A stretch of 64,000 nucleotides of DNA from Halocaridina rubra. Lineage: Eukaryota > Arthropoda > Malacostraca > Decapoda > Atyidae. Position 1 is the first letter of the stretch. Every line of letters starts with the position of its first letter. Of the stretch, positions 1 through 34,798 are shown piece by piece. The notes under the pieces are model-generated. The model saw nothing but the letters and a program-made list of their open reading frames with translations, ran no database searches and was not told the origin of the DNA. The stretch spans positions 21,001 to 85,000 of the forward strand of contig JAXCGZ010005729.1 of the NCBI GenBank assembly GCA_037179515.1. Direction: 5' to 3'. The position numbers were made by a program, and so were the translations under genes.

Positions 1-239
1 GAAGACTTCATTGGCCTAGTCGAAGCGCACATATTCACGACATGCAATTAGTAAATAATAATATTTCTAATAAAGCAAAGAATCAATATAAAGAAATATA
101 TTTAACTTTTTTTTTTTTTTTTTTTTAGTAAAATGGGAACCGTTCTCGATTGTGGATATACCACATGTCACAAAATTCATAATATTTTAGCAATAAAAAA
201 TATTTATTTACTTTGATTTATTGAGTGATTACTTCACGT

Positions 240-475
240 CATGAAGAACTTCGAAGTGCTAGAATGTTTAATAATTGGAATGCGCTAAATGAAGAAATTG
301 TAAGTGCTGATTACATCCGAGTTGTGAGGAAAATATCATATGAATAATTTATTAGAAATATCAGGAGATGGGGAGTTACAAGCATTGCGTTCTTTCCCAT
401 TAAGATGAGGAAATTCATTTAACGATGTTACCAATGAAAATCTTCTATGATTATTTCAAAGGGTAGAATAAGGAG
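240..475 (+). mobile_element. Decayed LINE 3' end
   Basis: One frame around 270-310 reads NNWNALNEEIVSA, which matches the [11 protein letters not shown] end of the LINE reverse transcriptases elsewhere in this window. It is followed by a degraded version of their 3' UTR (GGGGAGTTACAAGC, then TTCTTTCCCA). It is an old, noncoding remnant. Confidence 0.55.
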
Positions 476-781
476 CTGAGTAGAAATCGATTGAAACAAT
501 TATTTTGGTCATTATATAGTATTTCTTGTACTTAAGCCATTTTATCATTTATTGAAAATATTTTTTGAATCTTGGTTCACATCTTATACGGTAGAATGTA
601 ATTTTGTGTCAATTACATATAAACAAATAATTTTGGTATAATAAATGAATTGTTTTTCCATTTGTTTATTATTTTGAATTATCTTTTAAATAATGATTAA
701 CTTATTAGTATTTTCTTATATTTCGAATAAACTAATGAATTATATTTCACCAAAAATATTTTGGATGTGTTATTGCTAGTA

Positions 782-929
782 TGACGTCATGTCATGTCTG
801 TCGTCTGTTGTCATCATTCGCGAACGAGGGAGAGAGAAAGATAATAAAAGTGATTCTATATTTATTGCACCATTTTAACCCTCACGTCCCATCACCATTA
901 TGTTCGTTGGTGAATAGCACCGTAATAAG
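782..929 (+). promoter_or_regulatory. Candidate promoter and untranslated first exon
   Basis: A perfect CRE palindrome TGACGTCA lies at 782-789. The next 140 bases are less AT-rich than their surroundings, lack recognisable repeats and end in a strong splice donor, AATAAG/GTGAGT, at 929/930. The only ATG, near 901, opens a five-codon frame (MFVGE). The first coding exon of TEX2 opens with a splice acceptor at 20607-20608, so an upstream noncoding exon must exist, and this is the best candidate seen. The 19.7-kb link is inference. Confidence 0.3.
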
Positions 930-1457
930 GTGAGTCACTGTGATTATTTTACTATGATAAAACGGAATTTGAAAGAAGAGTTGGAGGTTGTGATGGGAGG
1001 GATGATCGTGCAAAAAATGCAAAATAGAATTTCCCCCATTGTCATTTCCGGGAACATAAATTTTTTTTTATCGTCCTTTTAATGTTGTTTTTGGTTAATA
1101 AGTACATAACTGGTCTATTATTATGTTTTTAAATAATTTTTGAACCTAATTACTTGTTTACTTATACAGTATTTTTTAGGGTTACATGAGGTTCTGTAAT
1201 CATGTGTTAGTGTTACTTGTATATAGTCTCCTTGTCCATCATGGCTAGAAGTTGAAACCCATTGCTCATATATGATTCTTATTCCTCCCTCCCGTAATCA
1301 CCATAAATCTCTTTGTTATGGCGTCTTGGGGAGTCTTTGTGATTTTTTTTTTTTACCATAAATATATGTAAGGATGATAATAATTGAAATAATAAAAAGA
1401 CTGATTTTTCCTCAAATAATGTGCTTAGCAGTTTACTGTGAATTTGCCTCTTACACA

Positions 1458-2391
1458 AACCAACTTTTGTTCCTTGTATATGTAAACGACCTACCAGAGT
1501 CTGTAACTTCATTCATGAATATGTTTGCAGATGATGCAAAGATTGTGAAGAAAGTAAAAAACGTGAACAATGGTAGAGAACTTCAGGAGGATCTAAATAA
1601 TCTGCATGAGTGGTCAGAAAAGTGGCTAATGAAATTCAATACTTCAAAATGTAAGGTAATGAGAATGGGTACAAGTGCAAGAAGGCCCAAGCTTGACTAC
1701 TCGGTGGCTGGAGTACAACTTCAAGAGACAGAAAATGAGAGAGATCGAGGAGTAAACATACTGGCAGATTTGTCTCCAGAAATACATATAAATGGCATAG
1801 TACGGGCAGCATATGCATTCTTATCAAATGTAAGGGTAGCCTTCAGGCACATGGACAAGGAAATGTTCAGAAATATTTATGTAACCTATGTGAGGCCAAA
1901 ACTCGAATATGCAGCCCCCTTTTGGAATCCGCACTTGAAAAAGCACATAGCTAAGCTTGAAAAAGTTCTAAGACATGCCACGAAACTGGTGCCAGAAATA
2001 TGCAATCTCAGTTATGATGAGAGGCTGAGGGAATTAGACTTACCATCACTCGAAGCTAGAAGAGTGAGGGGGGATATGGTGACAGTCTTTAAATTCCTTC
2101 ATGGTTATGATAGAGTGGATAGGGATCGATATTTTGATATGGCTGGCTCTAGAACTAGAGGTCATAGTTTGAAGCTTCGTAAGAAAACTTCTTTGCAGGA
2201 TGTAAGGAAATACTTTTTCAGTGTAAGAGTAGTTGATAATTGGAATTGGCTAAGCGAGGAGGTAGTTAATGCTATCTCAATCCATAGTTTTAAGGACAGG
2301 TATGATAAGTATCACTAAGTCTAAAATGGAACCGATGAGGAGACGGGAAGATACGAGCTTTGGGCTCTTTCCCGTAAACACAATTAGGTAA
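1458..2391 (+). pseudogene. Non-LTR retrotransposon RT fragment (LINE copy 1)
   Basis: One open frame of about 280 codons carries the RT catalytic block FADDAKIV preceded by LFLVYVNDLP, then the WSEKWLMKFNTSKCKVM thumb-side motif and the long C-terminal region ending FKDRYDKYH. The 5' part of the element (endonuclease and RT blocks 0-4) is missing, so this is a 5'-truncated insertion, usual for LINEs of the CR1/Jockey type. The 3' UTR (GGAACCGATGAGGAGACGGG and following) ends with AATTAGGTAATC. Upstream sequence to 1374 is not homologous to the other copies. Confidence 0.85.
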
Positions 2392-3565
<1,174 letters not shown>

Positions 3566-4394
3566 ATCTCTGGGGGTATGGTGGGTTTCCCTCAAGAAAA
3601 CTCTTTAAATAAAGTAGCTCTGAAAGGTTCTGAGGTGCACTCTGGGCTTATGAAATATGTAGATACAGGAATATTTGTAGCTTCTGTAATCATTGGTTAT
3701 GATTGATCAAGTCTCCATCAAATTTTCCAGCAATTGCTTATTTCTGAGTGAAGGAGACATTCAGTCAAGCTAAAAATGCTCTAAATTTATTGCTAAAGCA
3801 AACTATAAGACAAATCTTTAAAAACACTTATAAATCAACAAAAGTATTCAGGAAGTGTACCTCAAATATTAATCAGATTAGCCTTTTTGGGAGAGAATTT
3901 TTAAATCTTAAAGTCATATAATCCATATGGTAGATGTAAAAACTCAGGATATCCTTTCTAGTAGGGATACCCTGCTAGAAAGATTATAAGATTATCTTAT
4001 AAAGATTACATGTCAATAAACTTTATTGACAGCACATAAATATACATACAACATAAACTTTAAACAGTTATTAAATACTTCTTCACATACATTTATTTAC
4101 AATCATTGCAACATATTCTGAGACATACCCGGCAAGTACTAGGACCAAGTACTTGCCCTTCGTAGTGAAGTGGTAGAATTAAGTTTTGATATTTTACCAA
4201 TGCGGTTGGCAGTATAAAGATCTTAAATCTGGCCGTAGACTACCTTTAGAGCTTATAATTATGATTACTGATAAAATGTAGTGTTCAGTTTTGATTACCT
4301 TCATTTTGTAAAGATTAAGTTGGAAGCGTATTATCTAAATGCTGTACAGTATGTGTCATATTATGAATTACCATTAGTGCTCATTAAAATGTAG
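3566..4394. other. Noncoding, no feature recognised
   Basis: AT-rich sequence with no long frame, no RT or transposase motif and no tandem structure. Confidence 0.5.
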
Positions 4395-4520
4395 CTTTGC
4401 GGATACTAGTTGGAGCTGGGGAATTAAGGCTGGATGCCCTTCCTAACACCTCGCAGTGGGCTCAAACTCACCTTAGTTGCATTCTGAGTTGTGCAGTCAA
4501 CCACTGAGGTACCATGGCCT
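4395..4520 (-). mobile_element. SINE family A copy
   Basis: Minus-strand copy of the commonest SINE here. It shows the body motif GGATGCCCTTCCTAAC (the reverse of AGGAAGGGCATCC), followed by a degraded tRNA-like head. Confidence 0.7.
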
Positions 4521-4544
4521 CCAAATGCACCGTTTTATGTCTCA

Positions 4545-4695
4545 CGCATGGTCCCCATTTGAATTGAGATGTATACAAACATGTTGGAGCTGGGATTAAG
4601 GCTAGATGCCCTTCCTAATGCTCTGGTGGTATCGAATCATCCTTAGTTTCATTTTGACTTGTGGAATCTACCTCTAAGCTATGTTGGCCCCTATC
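4545..4695 (-). mobile_element. SINE family A copy
   Basis: Second adjacent minus copy, with GTTGGAGCTGGGATTAAGGC and the GATGCCCTTCCTAA core. Confidence 0.7.
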
Positions 4696-4699
4696 TGAA

Positions 4700-5417
4700 T
4701 ACAGTACAGTATATCCATTTTATTCAAAATGCCATAAAATGACTGGATTATGACACATTGATTTGAATAAGAAATTGTCATAAAGCATGATTTGGACAGT
4801 TAGGAATGGCTGTAATATTGACATTTAGCAATCATTTGCTTGCTGTACATCCTGTATATATTAATCACGAAATATCTCTTTGATGATAAGAGATACAGCA
4901 CATAATGGGAGACCCTTGATTACATGCTTACTCTTTATATCTTTGTATCCTTATCATTTATCATTTGATAAGAATTTATATATTTATGGTGCTTGATGTC
5001 AGTTATTGAAACTTGCTCTTCATTTAACGTGCCTTGTCGTCTGTCGTTCTTTTGAGACACTGCAGAGAATCACATTTTCTGCTGTTTATCTCTTGGTATT
5101 GTTTGTTTTTTGAAAGCTGAACAGTGAAGACAAAATAGACTAAAGAATAAAGTTTGTCATTCTTTTGAAACACAGTGCATAGAGTCAAACGTCCTGTGTT
5201 TTATCTTCTGGTATTGTTGGTTTGTGTGTGTTTGTTTTACAGAGTTTAAACTGTGAAAACATAATAACTTAAAAGTAAATTTGTAGTGAAATAATTTTGG
5301 CATGACAAAGAATGGCATATAACTTATGGGAGGATATAAAGGTAAATAAGAAATGGGATTTTCCTACTTAGTAAGTGTCGAATGTGTAATCATTTTATGA
5401 AAACATATTGGTGTGTA
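4700..5417. other. Noncoding, no feature recognised
   Basis: AT-rich. A short imperfect repeat (CGTCTGTCGTTCTTTTGAGACAC near 5038, a similar block near 5157, about 120 apart) is visible. No coding frame. Confidence 0.4.
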
Positions 5418-5545
5418 TATGCCTAATTGTGCTTGCAGAAAAGTGCCCTATGCTCGTTACTTCCCATCCTCTGGTCGGTTTAATTTTTTGCTAACTAACG
5501 CTTATCATATTTATCTTAAAACATATGAATGCATTTAGCATTTAC
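5418..5545 (-). mobile_element. LINE 3' UTR fragment, minus strand
   Basis: It begins CCTAATTGTGCTTGC, the reverse complement of the LINE tail GCACAATTAGG, followed by a degraded GGTCGGTT (3' UTR) and a region matching the codons for the C-terminal FKDRYDKY. Heavily truncated. Confidence 0.6.
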
Positions 5546-5641
5546 TGTTTTCTCCCTTGAGATGTTCCTCAAACTACCTCAGAAATATGTTTTGACTGAA
5601 GACTTTAAATGTGACATGTCATTAGCCAAGATGTACTTGTT

Positions 5642-5712
5642 GTTATTGTTTGCCATTTTGTATCGCTATTAATCCCCATTTGAATAGGGGTGGATACAGA
5701 TAGGTCTGTACT
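5642..5712 (-). mobile_element. SINE family A tail fragment
   Basis: Contains TTTGCCATTTTGTATC and ATTAATCCCCATTTGAATAG, the tail half of SINE A on the minus strand. The rest is missing. Confidence 0.65.
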
Positions 5713-5792
5713 ATCTTTTGAGCCACCCGTATGTGAAACGCAGAGTGTGCCTGGTGCACTTTACTTGTGCAACATTCACTTGAATTTTTCTG

Positions 5793-5955
<163 letters not shown>

Positions 5956-6095
5956 CCCCCCCTTGTACCAACCTCCTGTGAGATGTCAAAGAAGAAGGGG
6001 AGTAGAGGGGAGAATAACTTCTCCCCAAACTGCTTCCTTTTTTTGATGTCGGCTACCCCCCAATTAAAGGGGGAAACAGCCAAGGTATATGTATG

Positions 6096-6100
<5 letters not shown>

Positions 6101-6162
<62 letters not shown>
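6101..6162. repeat. (TA)n array
   Basis: AT run followed by a T-rich stretch. Confidence 0.95.
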
Positions 6163-6170
<8 letters not shown>

Positions 6171-6259
6171 TTTATTTATTTATTTTTTTTCTGTGAAATG
6201 CAGAGTGTGCCTGATGCACTTTACATGTGCACTTTGCAACATTCACTTGAATTTTTCTG

Positions 6260-6505
<246 letters not shown>

Positions 6506-6778
6506 TGTTACCTCCTTATCGCTGTAGTTCGGTTCCAGAACCCGGCGCGAACCAGGAAATACGCGGAGTATGATCAGCCTATATGTACATAGATATTTTA
6601 ATGTATTTTTACGTTTACACTGTATAAACCCTCCCTGTACTGTTAAAAAAACACCCTTTACATTATAAATAACAGCAAGCAACGTAATTTTTTATGAAAG
6701 TGATAGGAAAACTTACCCTGAATGAGGTGATGATGACTTGACATACATAGGTACAGTATTTTACAATAATATTTACGT

Positions 6779-6930
6779 TTACGTAAAATAGCGGCCGACA
6801 TCCACAAACTTTTTTCCTTCTTTCAACATATCTAAGAGTTTCACTTTATCTACAATGGTTAACATTTTCCTTTGCCGCTTAGGCTCACTACAAGAAGCCT
6901 TAGAAGATGAAGGATGCTTGGGAGGCATTG
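6779..6930 (-). pseudogene. Tigger transposase N-terminal remnant
   Basis: The minus-strand frame starting with ATG near 6930 reads MPPKHPSSSKASCSEPKRQR, then KMLTIVDKVKLLDMLKEGKK. This matches the start of the HTH (pipsqueak-like) DNA-binding domain of pogo/Tigger transposases, where a basic patch precedes LTI-EKVKLLDML-EGK. The frame ends after about 50 residues; the second HTH and the DDE domain are missing. The same remnant is present in the second copy near 8370-8520. Confidence 0.65.
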
Positions 6931-7519
6931 CAAAGGTTAAAATATGCGAGTAAAAAAATCGCAAGCAAAACATATTAATAATAATAAGCTCAACGTGAAT
7001 GGTGCACACGAGTGAGGCGAGACAATGGAAGATGGTGGAAGCCTTTGTCCGAAACGCTGATAGCGGTATCGTATTTTACATGTTGCAATACTATTAGTAT
7101 TTATGTTTTTTACTATTTTTTACTGTTTTATTATTCTTAGGCTAAGAAATACTTTTTTTTATCAATAAAATCATGAAACTACTGGAAATATAAATATATA
7201 TGCTAGCTCACGTAGCTGCGACCCCAATATATTGTACGCTATCGAACACAAGCAAAACGTTTAATAAGCACAACGTGAACGGCGCACACGTGAGTTAGAC
7301 TGAACGAGTCTTTGTCCAAAACGCTGATAGCGGTATCGTATTTTACATGTTGCAATACTGTTAGTATTTATGTTTTTTACTATTTTTTACTGTTTTATTA
7401 TTCTTAGGCTAATAAATACGTTTTTTTATCAATAAAATCATGAAACTACTGGAAATATAAATATATGTGCTAGCTCATGTAGCTGCGACCCCAATACATT
7501 ATACGCTATCGAACACTAG

Positions 7520-7740
7520 TTCGCATGATGTAATACTGTGAGTTATACTGTACGTACGTATATCATTCAGTTATTAGTACAATGTATATTAATTTAAAAT
7601 TAATTTACTTATTTGATGATTGAACAAAATCCATTGTATTTATTCATTGTAATTTGGACCAAATATTCCTTTTGTAAAGATTATACTGTACTTTTCAAAA
7701 GAGGTGGTCAATAAACATATCTATCTATCTATCTAAATTT
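7520..7740 (-). mobile_element. LINE-like 3' tail with (TCTA)n inside the Tigger copy
   Basis: TTTTGTAAAGATTATACTGT and GGTGGTCAATAAACATATC end in (TCTA)n, which resembles a LINE 3' terminus with its own microsatellite. It recurs at 9135-9340 in the second Tigger copy, so it was in their common parent. Orientation is uncertain. Confidence 0.35.
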
Positions 7741-7976
7741 ATGTTTTTTACTATTTTTTACTGTTTTATTATTCGTAGGCTGGGAAATAATTTTTTTTTA
7801 TCAATTAGATAATGAAATATGTTTTTTTCAATAAAAAAAATGAAAATACTAAGAATTTTTTTTTTTAATACAATATTTTTGCATATACCCATGAAATAAA
7901 GTAATAATTTATAAAAAAAAAAAAACCGCGATACAGTGAGAACGCGAACCAAGAAACGCGAATAACCGGGGGAACA

Positions 7977-9579
<1,603 letters not shown>

Positions 9580-9651
<72 letters not shown>
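9580..9651. repeat. (TA)n array
   Basis: AT run between Tigger copies 2 and 3. Confidence 0.97.
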
Positions 9652-9654
<3 letters not shown>

Positions 9655-9986
9655 TGTTCCCCCGGTTATTCGCGTTTCTTGGTTCGCGTTCTCACTGTAT
9701 TGCGTTTTTTTTTTTTTTTTTTTTTTTTTTTTGAAAAAAAAAAAAAAAATAATAATAATAATAATAATAATAATTTAATGATTATTGTGACACCAGGATG
9801 GACCAAAAAATGATAAAATAAAACAGACTTTATCAGGTTGTAAAGAGAAACAGAGATGGAGAGTGTAATGACCTGTCAGATGTGAAGGGATTATAAAAGA
9901 TGTGTAATGAATATCCAGCTCTCTGCTGGGTTTTAATATACCTCTGCATTACTTTCATGATGTCTATTCCAATAATTCTGCTTAGA

Positions 9987-9989
<3 letters not shown>

Positions 9990-10052
<63 letters not shown>
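9990..10052. repeat. (TTA)n microsatellite
   Basis: Perfect ATT trinucleotide run within the foldback element. Confidence 0.95.
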
Positions 10053-10241
10053 CATTGGCAACAATAATTTTCTTTTGATGATGATTGTGGAGATTATTAT
10101 CATCATCATCATTATTATTATTATTAAGGGCTCATCATTGTTTGTACATCTGTTGGTATATTTACTTTTAATAACTGTGTAAAGTGCCCCTCCGTAGTTG
10201 GCTGGGACAAAGAGATTGTGGGGGGTTGGATAGAATAGAAT

Positions 10242-10242
<1 letters not shown>

Positions 10243-10279
<37 letters not shown>
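10243..10279. repeat. (GA)n microsatellite
   Basis: Perfect GA run. Confidence 0.95.
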
Positions 10280-10281
<2 letters not shown>

Positions 10282-10370
10282 CTTTAAGTAACTCTTGTTC
10301 ATTCAACCAAAACTACATTATTTATAGTAAAAATAATGGTTTAATTAGGAATTCGTAGTAATAATGATGA

Positions 10371-10372
10371 TG

Positions 10373-10420
<48 letters not shown>
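10371..10420. repeat. (TAA)n microsatellite
   Basis: Inverse counterpart of the (TTA)n at 9990, symmetrical about the foldback centre. Confidence 0.95.
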
Positions 10421-10706
10421 TCTAGGGAGAATTTTTAGAATAGACATCATGAAGGTAATGGAGAGGTAGAGTAAACCCAGCAGAGAGCTGGATATCCATT
10501 ACACATCTGTTATAATCCCTTCACATCTGACAGGTCATTACACTCTCCATCTCTGTTTCTCTTTACAGCCTGATAAAGGCCGTTTTATTTTATAATTTTT
10601 GGCCTGTCCTGGTGTCATAATCATCTTAATAAAAAAATAAATAAATAAAAAATAGAGGCTGATCCTACTTCGCGGTTTTCCTGGTTCGCGCCGGGTCCCG
10701 GAACCG

Positions 10707-11508
<802 letters not shown>

Positions 11509-11682
11509 ACAACTGGTGACAAGCGGGGGGATAACCCAGTCGTCTTACAAATTGGTGAATTCAGATGGGATAGTACAAAATCATTACGACAACTGGTGGC
11601 AGCGCAGTACGGATCACACTTCTGGAAAAAAGTACGAAGAGACTCTCATATCAGAAGAAACCAGTGCGAAGAAAAGAAAAGA

Positions 11683-12297
11683 ATGGCAAAAGCAGAAATC
11701 CAACATCTCCCAATTCAAGAAATGAGTGACGAGGCCAAACACCGGAGAATTCTCGAACTGGAGGAGCACGTGCGGCGCCTACAAACTCCTGCCGACGCCG
11801 CTCCGTCGAGAAGGAACTTGGTCAACGCCGACAGAGAAACCGACGCCTCAAACATCGACGGACAGCCTGCCGCTTCGAGCCCCGTGGTGACACAGGGAAC
11901 GCAGCAGGACAAGCCCCCACCCCGTGCCCTGGTTGTAAAGGCGCCTCGAGTCAAAAATTCTCTTTTATACCTCGACGACGCAAAAGTAAAAGACCTCGAA
12001 TGTCCGTCCATAATTCCCGCGGCCGACTTCCTGAAATACTTTGGTCTGCGGATGAGAAGTGACGAGTGGTCAAATAGAGAATATTATGAAACTTTTAAGG
12101 AACTATTCCTAAGATATTTCTTAGTAAGCCGAAGAGTGACCGGAGCATTGAGTGAAAATGCCCATTACAAGAAGTATAAGTTGCCGGATCCGACCAAGAA
12201 GATGGCGATTCGTCGATTTTACTCGAGAGAAGAAGGAGAACCCTCTTCTTCCTTGCCTTCTGCCGTGAAGTCCTTCAGGATCACCTCCTTAAAATAG
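11683..12297 (+). CDS. Unrecognised protein in gag position
   Basis: A 204-residue frame from the first ATG; the frame is open from 11596 but without an upstream ATG. The N-terminal third is charged and helical (MSDEAKHRRILELEEHVRR), and the middle is Pro/Ala-rich (about residues 30-90). The C-terminal half looks globular, with aromatic clusters such as EYYETFKELFLRYF. No zinc knuckle or protease motif follows. Position just after the primer-binding-like site argues for Gag or a Gag remnant. I cannot match it to a known family, so the function is inferred from position only. Confidence 0.45.
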   Translation: MAKAEIQHLPIQEMSDEAKHRRILELEEHVRRLQTPADAAPSRRNLVNADRETDASNIDGQPAASSPVVTQGTQQDKPPPRALVVKAPRVKNSLLYLDDAKVKDLECPSIIPAADFLKYFGLRMRSDEWSNREYYETFKELFLRYFLVSRRVTGALSENAHYKKYKLPDPTKKMAIRRFYSREEGEPSSSLPSAVKSFRITSLK

Positions 12298-12299
12298 CT

Positions 12300-16915
<4,616 letters not shown>

Positions 16916-16921
16916 TTCTGC

Positions 16922-17115
16922 TGGCTAGTACAGTGGTAACGCGCTGGCTTCGCATTCACGAGGTCGAAAGATCGGTTCCCGTCCAAGACCGAGAGTTTAA
17001 GCTGTTTACTGGCAGGAACTGCTGTGTTTGGACACCACAGTGGGGGGTTGGGGCTTGCCCTGGCTGACGAATACCCATTGTATTGAAATGGAAATAAAGA
17101 TTATTATTATTATTA
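16922..17115 (+). mobile_element. tRNA-derived SINE family B, copy 1
   Basis: The head GTACAGTGGTAACGCGCTGG looks like a pol III A box region, followed by GGTTCCCGTCC as a weak B box. The body reads GGGGTTGGGGCTTGCCCTGG, and the end AATGGAAATAAAG runs into (ATT)n. A copy of the same length is at 28626-28810. Confidence 0.75.
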
Positions 17116-17660
17116 TTATTATTACTGAATAGGAATTGCATATTGAAATGATGAATGTTTTCTGACTTTTCACATCGTAACAAATATTTTGTTTCAGGAG
17201 TAGTTTTTTAAGGCCTAATTTTAAGACAAATCAATGCCCCATAGTAACGATAGGAATTTACCATTTATGCTATTGTCTATCGCATTTTAAATGTTCGTAC
17301 ATACCAATGTTCTACATGATTCATATTTTTACTGTAACTAACCAACTTTTGTAAATCTTTTGAAAAAGGAGAGAAGTAGACACAGTAACGTCATGATCTA
17401 AACTAACTTGTGAGCTTAATTAATGTTTGATAATGATTAGTTACACACTGAAATCCTAATGATTAAGGTTAATTTTATTTTTTAAATATAGGAATGTTTG
17501 TACTAAAGATTGTTTAGTGTTCATAGAACTAGGAATTCTTAGATAATAGCTTAAATAATTCGGCCCCATTTCTATTGTAAACTAATGTTAACTAGGATAT
17601 GTCCAAGGGCTCTCGAAAAAAATAGCCCATGCTTCGACTGAAATAAAAGATATTTCAGTT
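17116..17660. other. Noncoding, end of LTR element interior
   Basis: AT-rich with no frame. It ends in the purine run that precedes the second LTR. Confidence 0.45.
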
Positions 17661-17674
17661 TTGGTTGGGAGGGA

Positions 17675-18341
17675 TGTCGCATGACGGAAGTCGTGCTGAA
17701 GCCAGAATCTGAAACTGTAACAAGTCGTGAAGAGAAACGTGAGAGGCTAGAGGTCAAGGGTGAAGTAGAATACTCTCCCAATTGTTTTTCTGCGGTACGG
17801 TCAATATTTGTAGAAAGTGTCAAGGAGATATATGACCGGACCCATGGGACTTAGCATCCGGCATCAAGTACCGGAAGAGGATGGGAAAGGCCAAGAAGTT
17901 AGCCATTTCCTAAACCACAAGAAACACAAACATTTGACCCGTACGTATGTACATGCCCTGGAGAGATACCCAATAGCCACGCTCTGACCTGGGACTTTTC
18001 CGTTCTATAGGCCAACTGAAATAGCCCAACCCCCGAGAGGAGGGACCTCTCTTTGAACCTGAAGGCAATTGGCAGAAGTAGATTTAGCGACACGCCCTGC
18101 CCTTTGGGGTATTTCAAGCATCCCCATGGCAGCCAGAAAGCAGTCAGAGAGCGACAGTCAGTCAAAATCTTACCCGGGGCACGAATAGATCATAGATTGT
18201 GATAGTCATAGGGTGAGGGGCATTGAGGCATCGAAGATGTTGTACTCCAGAATAAACTAAGATAAAGGAACCACTGCTTGTCCATTCTTACCTTGCACCC
18301 TTCTGGTACTAATATTAATGTAGTGAGAAGAAATCATTACG
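17675..18341 (+). repeat. LTR copy 2 (3' LTR, or 5' LTR of a second element)
   Basis: Same 667 bp as 10842-11508, in the same orientation, preceded by a purine run. It is followed not by host flank but by the same primer-binding-like site and leader as copy 1 (18342-18420). Confidence 0.8.
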
Positions 18342-18984
<643 letters not shown>

Positions 18985-20340
18985 TTATTCATGTTTTCAC
19001 ATATGTAATGTGCTTATTTGATATTTCATGCCCGAATGAGATTGGGAATTGAATTAAATGCTAAAATGAAGCCACGAGTGAGGTTGGGGAATCTGTAAAA
19101 TGAACATAGTGGCATTCAGTTAGAATGCGTTCATTCCCAAGTATAGCAGATATAAGCTATAAGGTTGGATTCCTTTTAACCTTCTGTGGTGTAGTGGTAG
19201 CGCCTTGACTTAGTAATCATAAGTCCTAGGTTCGAGTCCCGGTCGGGGTAAAAAAATTATTCATGTTTTCACATATGTAATGTGCTTATTTGATATTTCA
19301 TGCCCGAATGAGATTGGGAATTGAATTAAATACTAAAATGAAGCCACGAATGAGGTTGGGGAATCTGTAAAATGAACATAGTGGCATTCAGTTAGAATGC
19401 GTTCATTCCCAAGTATAGCAGATATAAGCTATAAGGTTGGATTCCTTTTAACCTTCTGTGGTGTAGTGGTAGCGCCTTGACTCAGTAATCATAAGTCCTA
19501 GGTTCGAGTCCCGGTCGGGGTAAAAAAATTATTCATGTTTTCACATATGTAATGTGCTTATTTGATATTTCATGCCCGAATGAGATTGGGAATTGAATTA
19601 AATGCTAAAATGAAGCCACGAGTGAGGTTGGGGAATCTGTAAAATGAACATAGTGGCATTCAGTTAGAATGCGTTCATTCCCAAGTATAGCAGATATAAG
19701 CTATAAGGTTGGATTCCTTTTAACCTTCTGTGGTGTAGCGGTAGCGCCTTGACTTAGTAATCATAAGTCCTAGGTTCGAGTCCCGGTCGGGGTAAAAAAA
19801 TTATTCATGTTTTCACATATGTAATGTGCTTATTTGATATTTCATGCCCGAATGAGATTGGGAATTGAATTAAATGCTAAAATGAAGCCACGAGTGAGGT
19901 TGGGGAATCTGTAAAATGAACATAGTGGCATTCAGTTAGAATGCGTTCATTCCCAAGTATAGCAGATATAAGCTATAAGGTTGGATTCCTTTTAACCTTC
20001 TGTGGTGTAGTGGTAGTGCCTTGACTTAGTAATCATAAGTCCTAGGTTCGAGTCCCGGTCGGGGTAAAAAAAATATTCATGTTTTCACATATGTAATGTG
20101 CTTATTTGATATTTCATGCCCGAATGAGATTGGGAATTGAATTAAATGCTAAAATGAAGCCACGAGTGAGGTTGGGGAATCTGTAAAATGAATATAGTGG
20201 CATTCAGTTAGAATGCGTTCATTCCCAAGTATAGCAGATATAAGCTATAAGGTTGGATTCCTTTTAACCTTCTGTGGTGTAGTGGTAGCGCCTTGACTTA
20301 GTAATCATAAGTCCTAGGTTCGAGTCCCGGTCGGGGTAAA
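18985..20340 (+). repeat. 272-bp tRNA-like satellite, five direct units
   Basis: Units start at 18985, 19257, 19529, 19801 and 20073 with an exact 272-base period and only a few substitutions each. Each ends in a 70-base tRNA-like segment (19180-19249, 19452-19521, 19724-19793, 19996-20065, 20268-20337). These have an A box TGGTGTAGTGG, an arm ACTTA/TAAGT around a 7-base loop, and a B box GGTTCGAGTCC. The acceptor stem pairs poorly (two mismatches, two wobbles) and the base after the would-be anticodon is C. I therefore call them tRNA-derived, not working tRNA genes. Confidence 0.88.
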
Positions 20341-20352
20341 AAAAAAAAAAAA

Positions 20353-20539
<187 letters not shown>

Positions 20540-20617
20540 TTCTTTTTTTCTTTTTTACACTTGGCCAAAACTTGATATATTTTTTCTTTATTTTGCTCTC
20601 CTTTCCAGGCTGCAACA

Positions 20618-34798
<14,181 letters not shown>

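Larger units (their letters stand above)
9784..10622. mobile_element. Foldback element, inverted arms of about 190 bp
   Basis: The left arm starts TTGTGACACCAGGATGGACC and includes GACCTGTCAGATGTGAAGGG and CCAGCTCTCTGCTGGGTT. The right arm (about 10436-10622) is its inverse: AACCCAGCAGAGAGCTGG, CCCTTCACATCTGACAGGTC, ending GGCCTGTCCTGGTGTCATAA. The centre holds (TTA)n and (GA)n. A single related arm lies at 58675-58930. No coding capacity. Confidence 0.75.

Noticed and set aside
1279..1512. 77-residue minus-strand frame
   Set aside because: Overlaps the LINE RT start on the other strand and has no features of its own.
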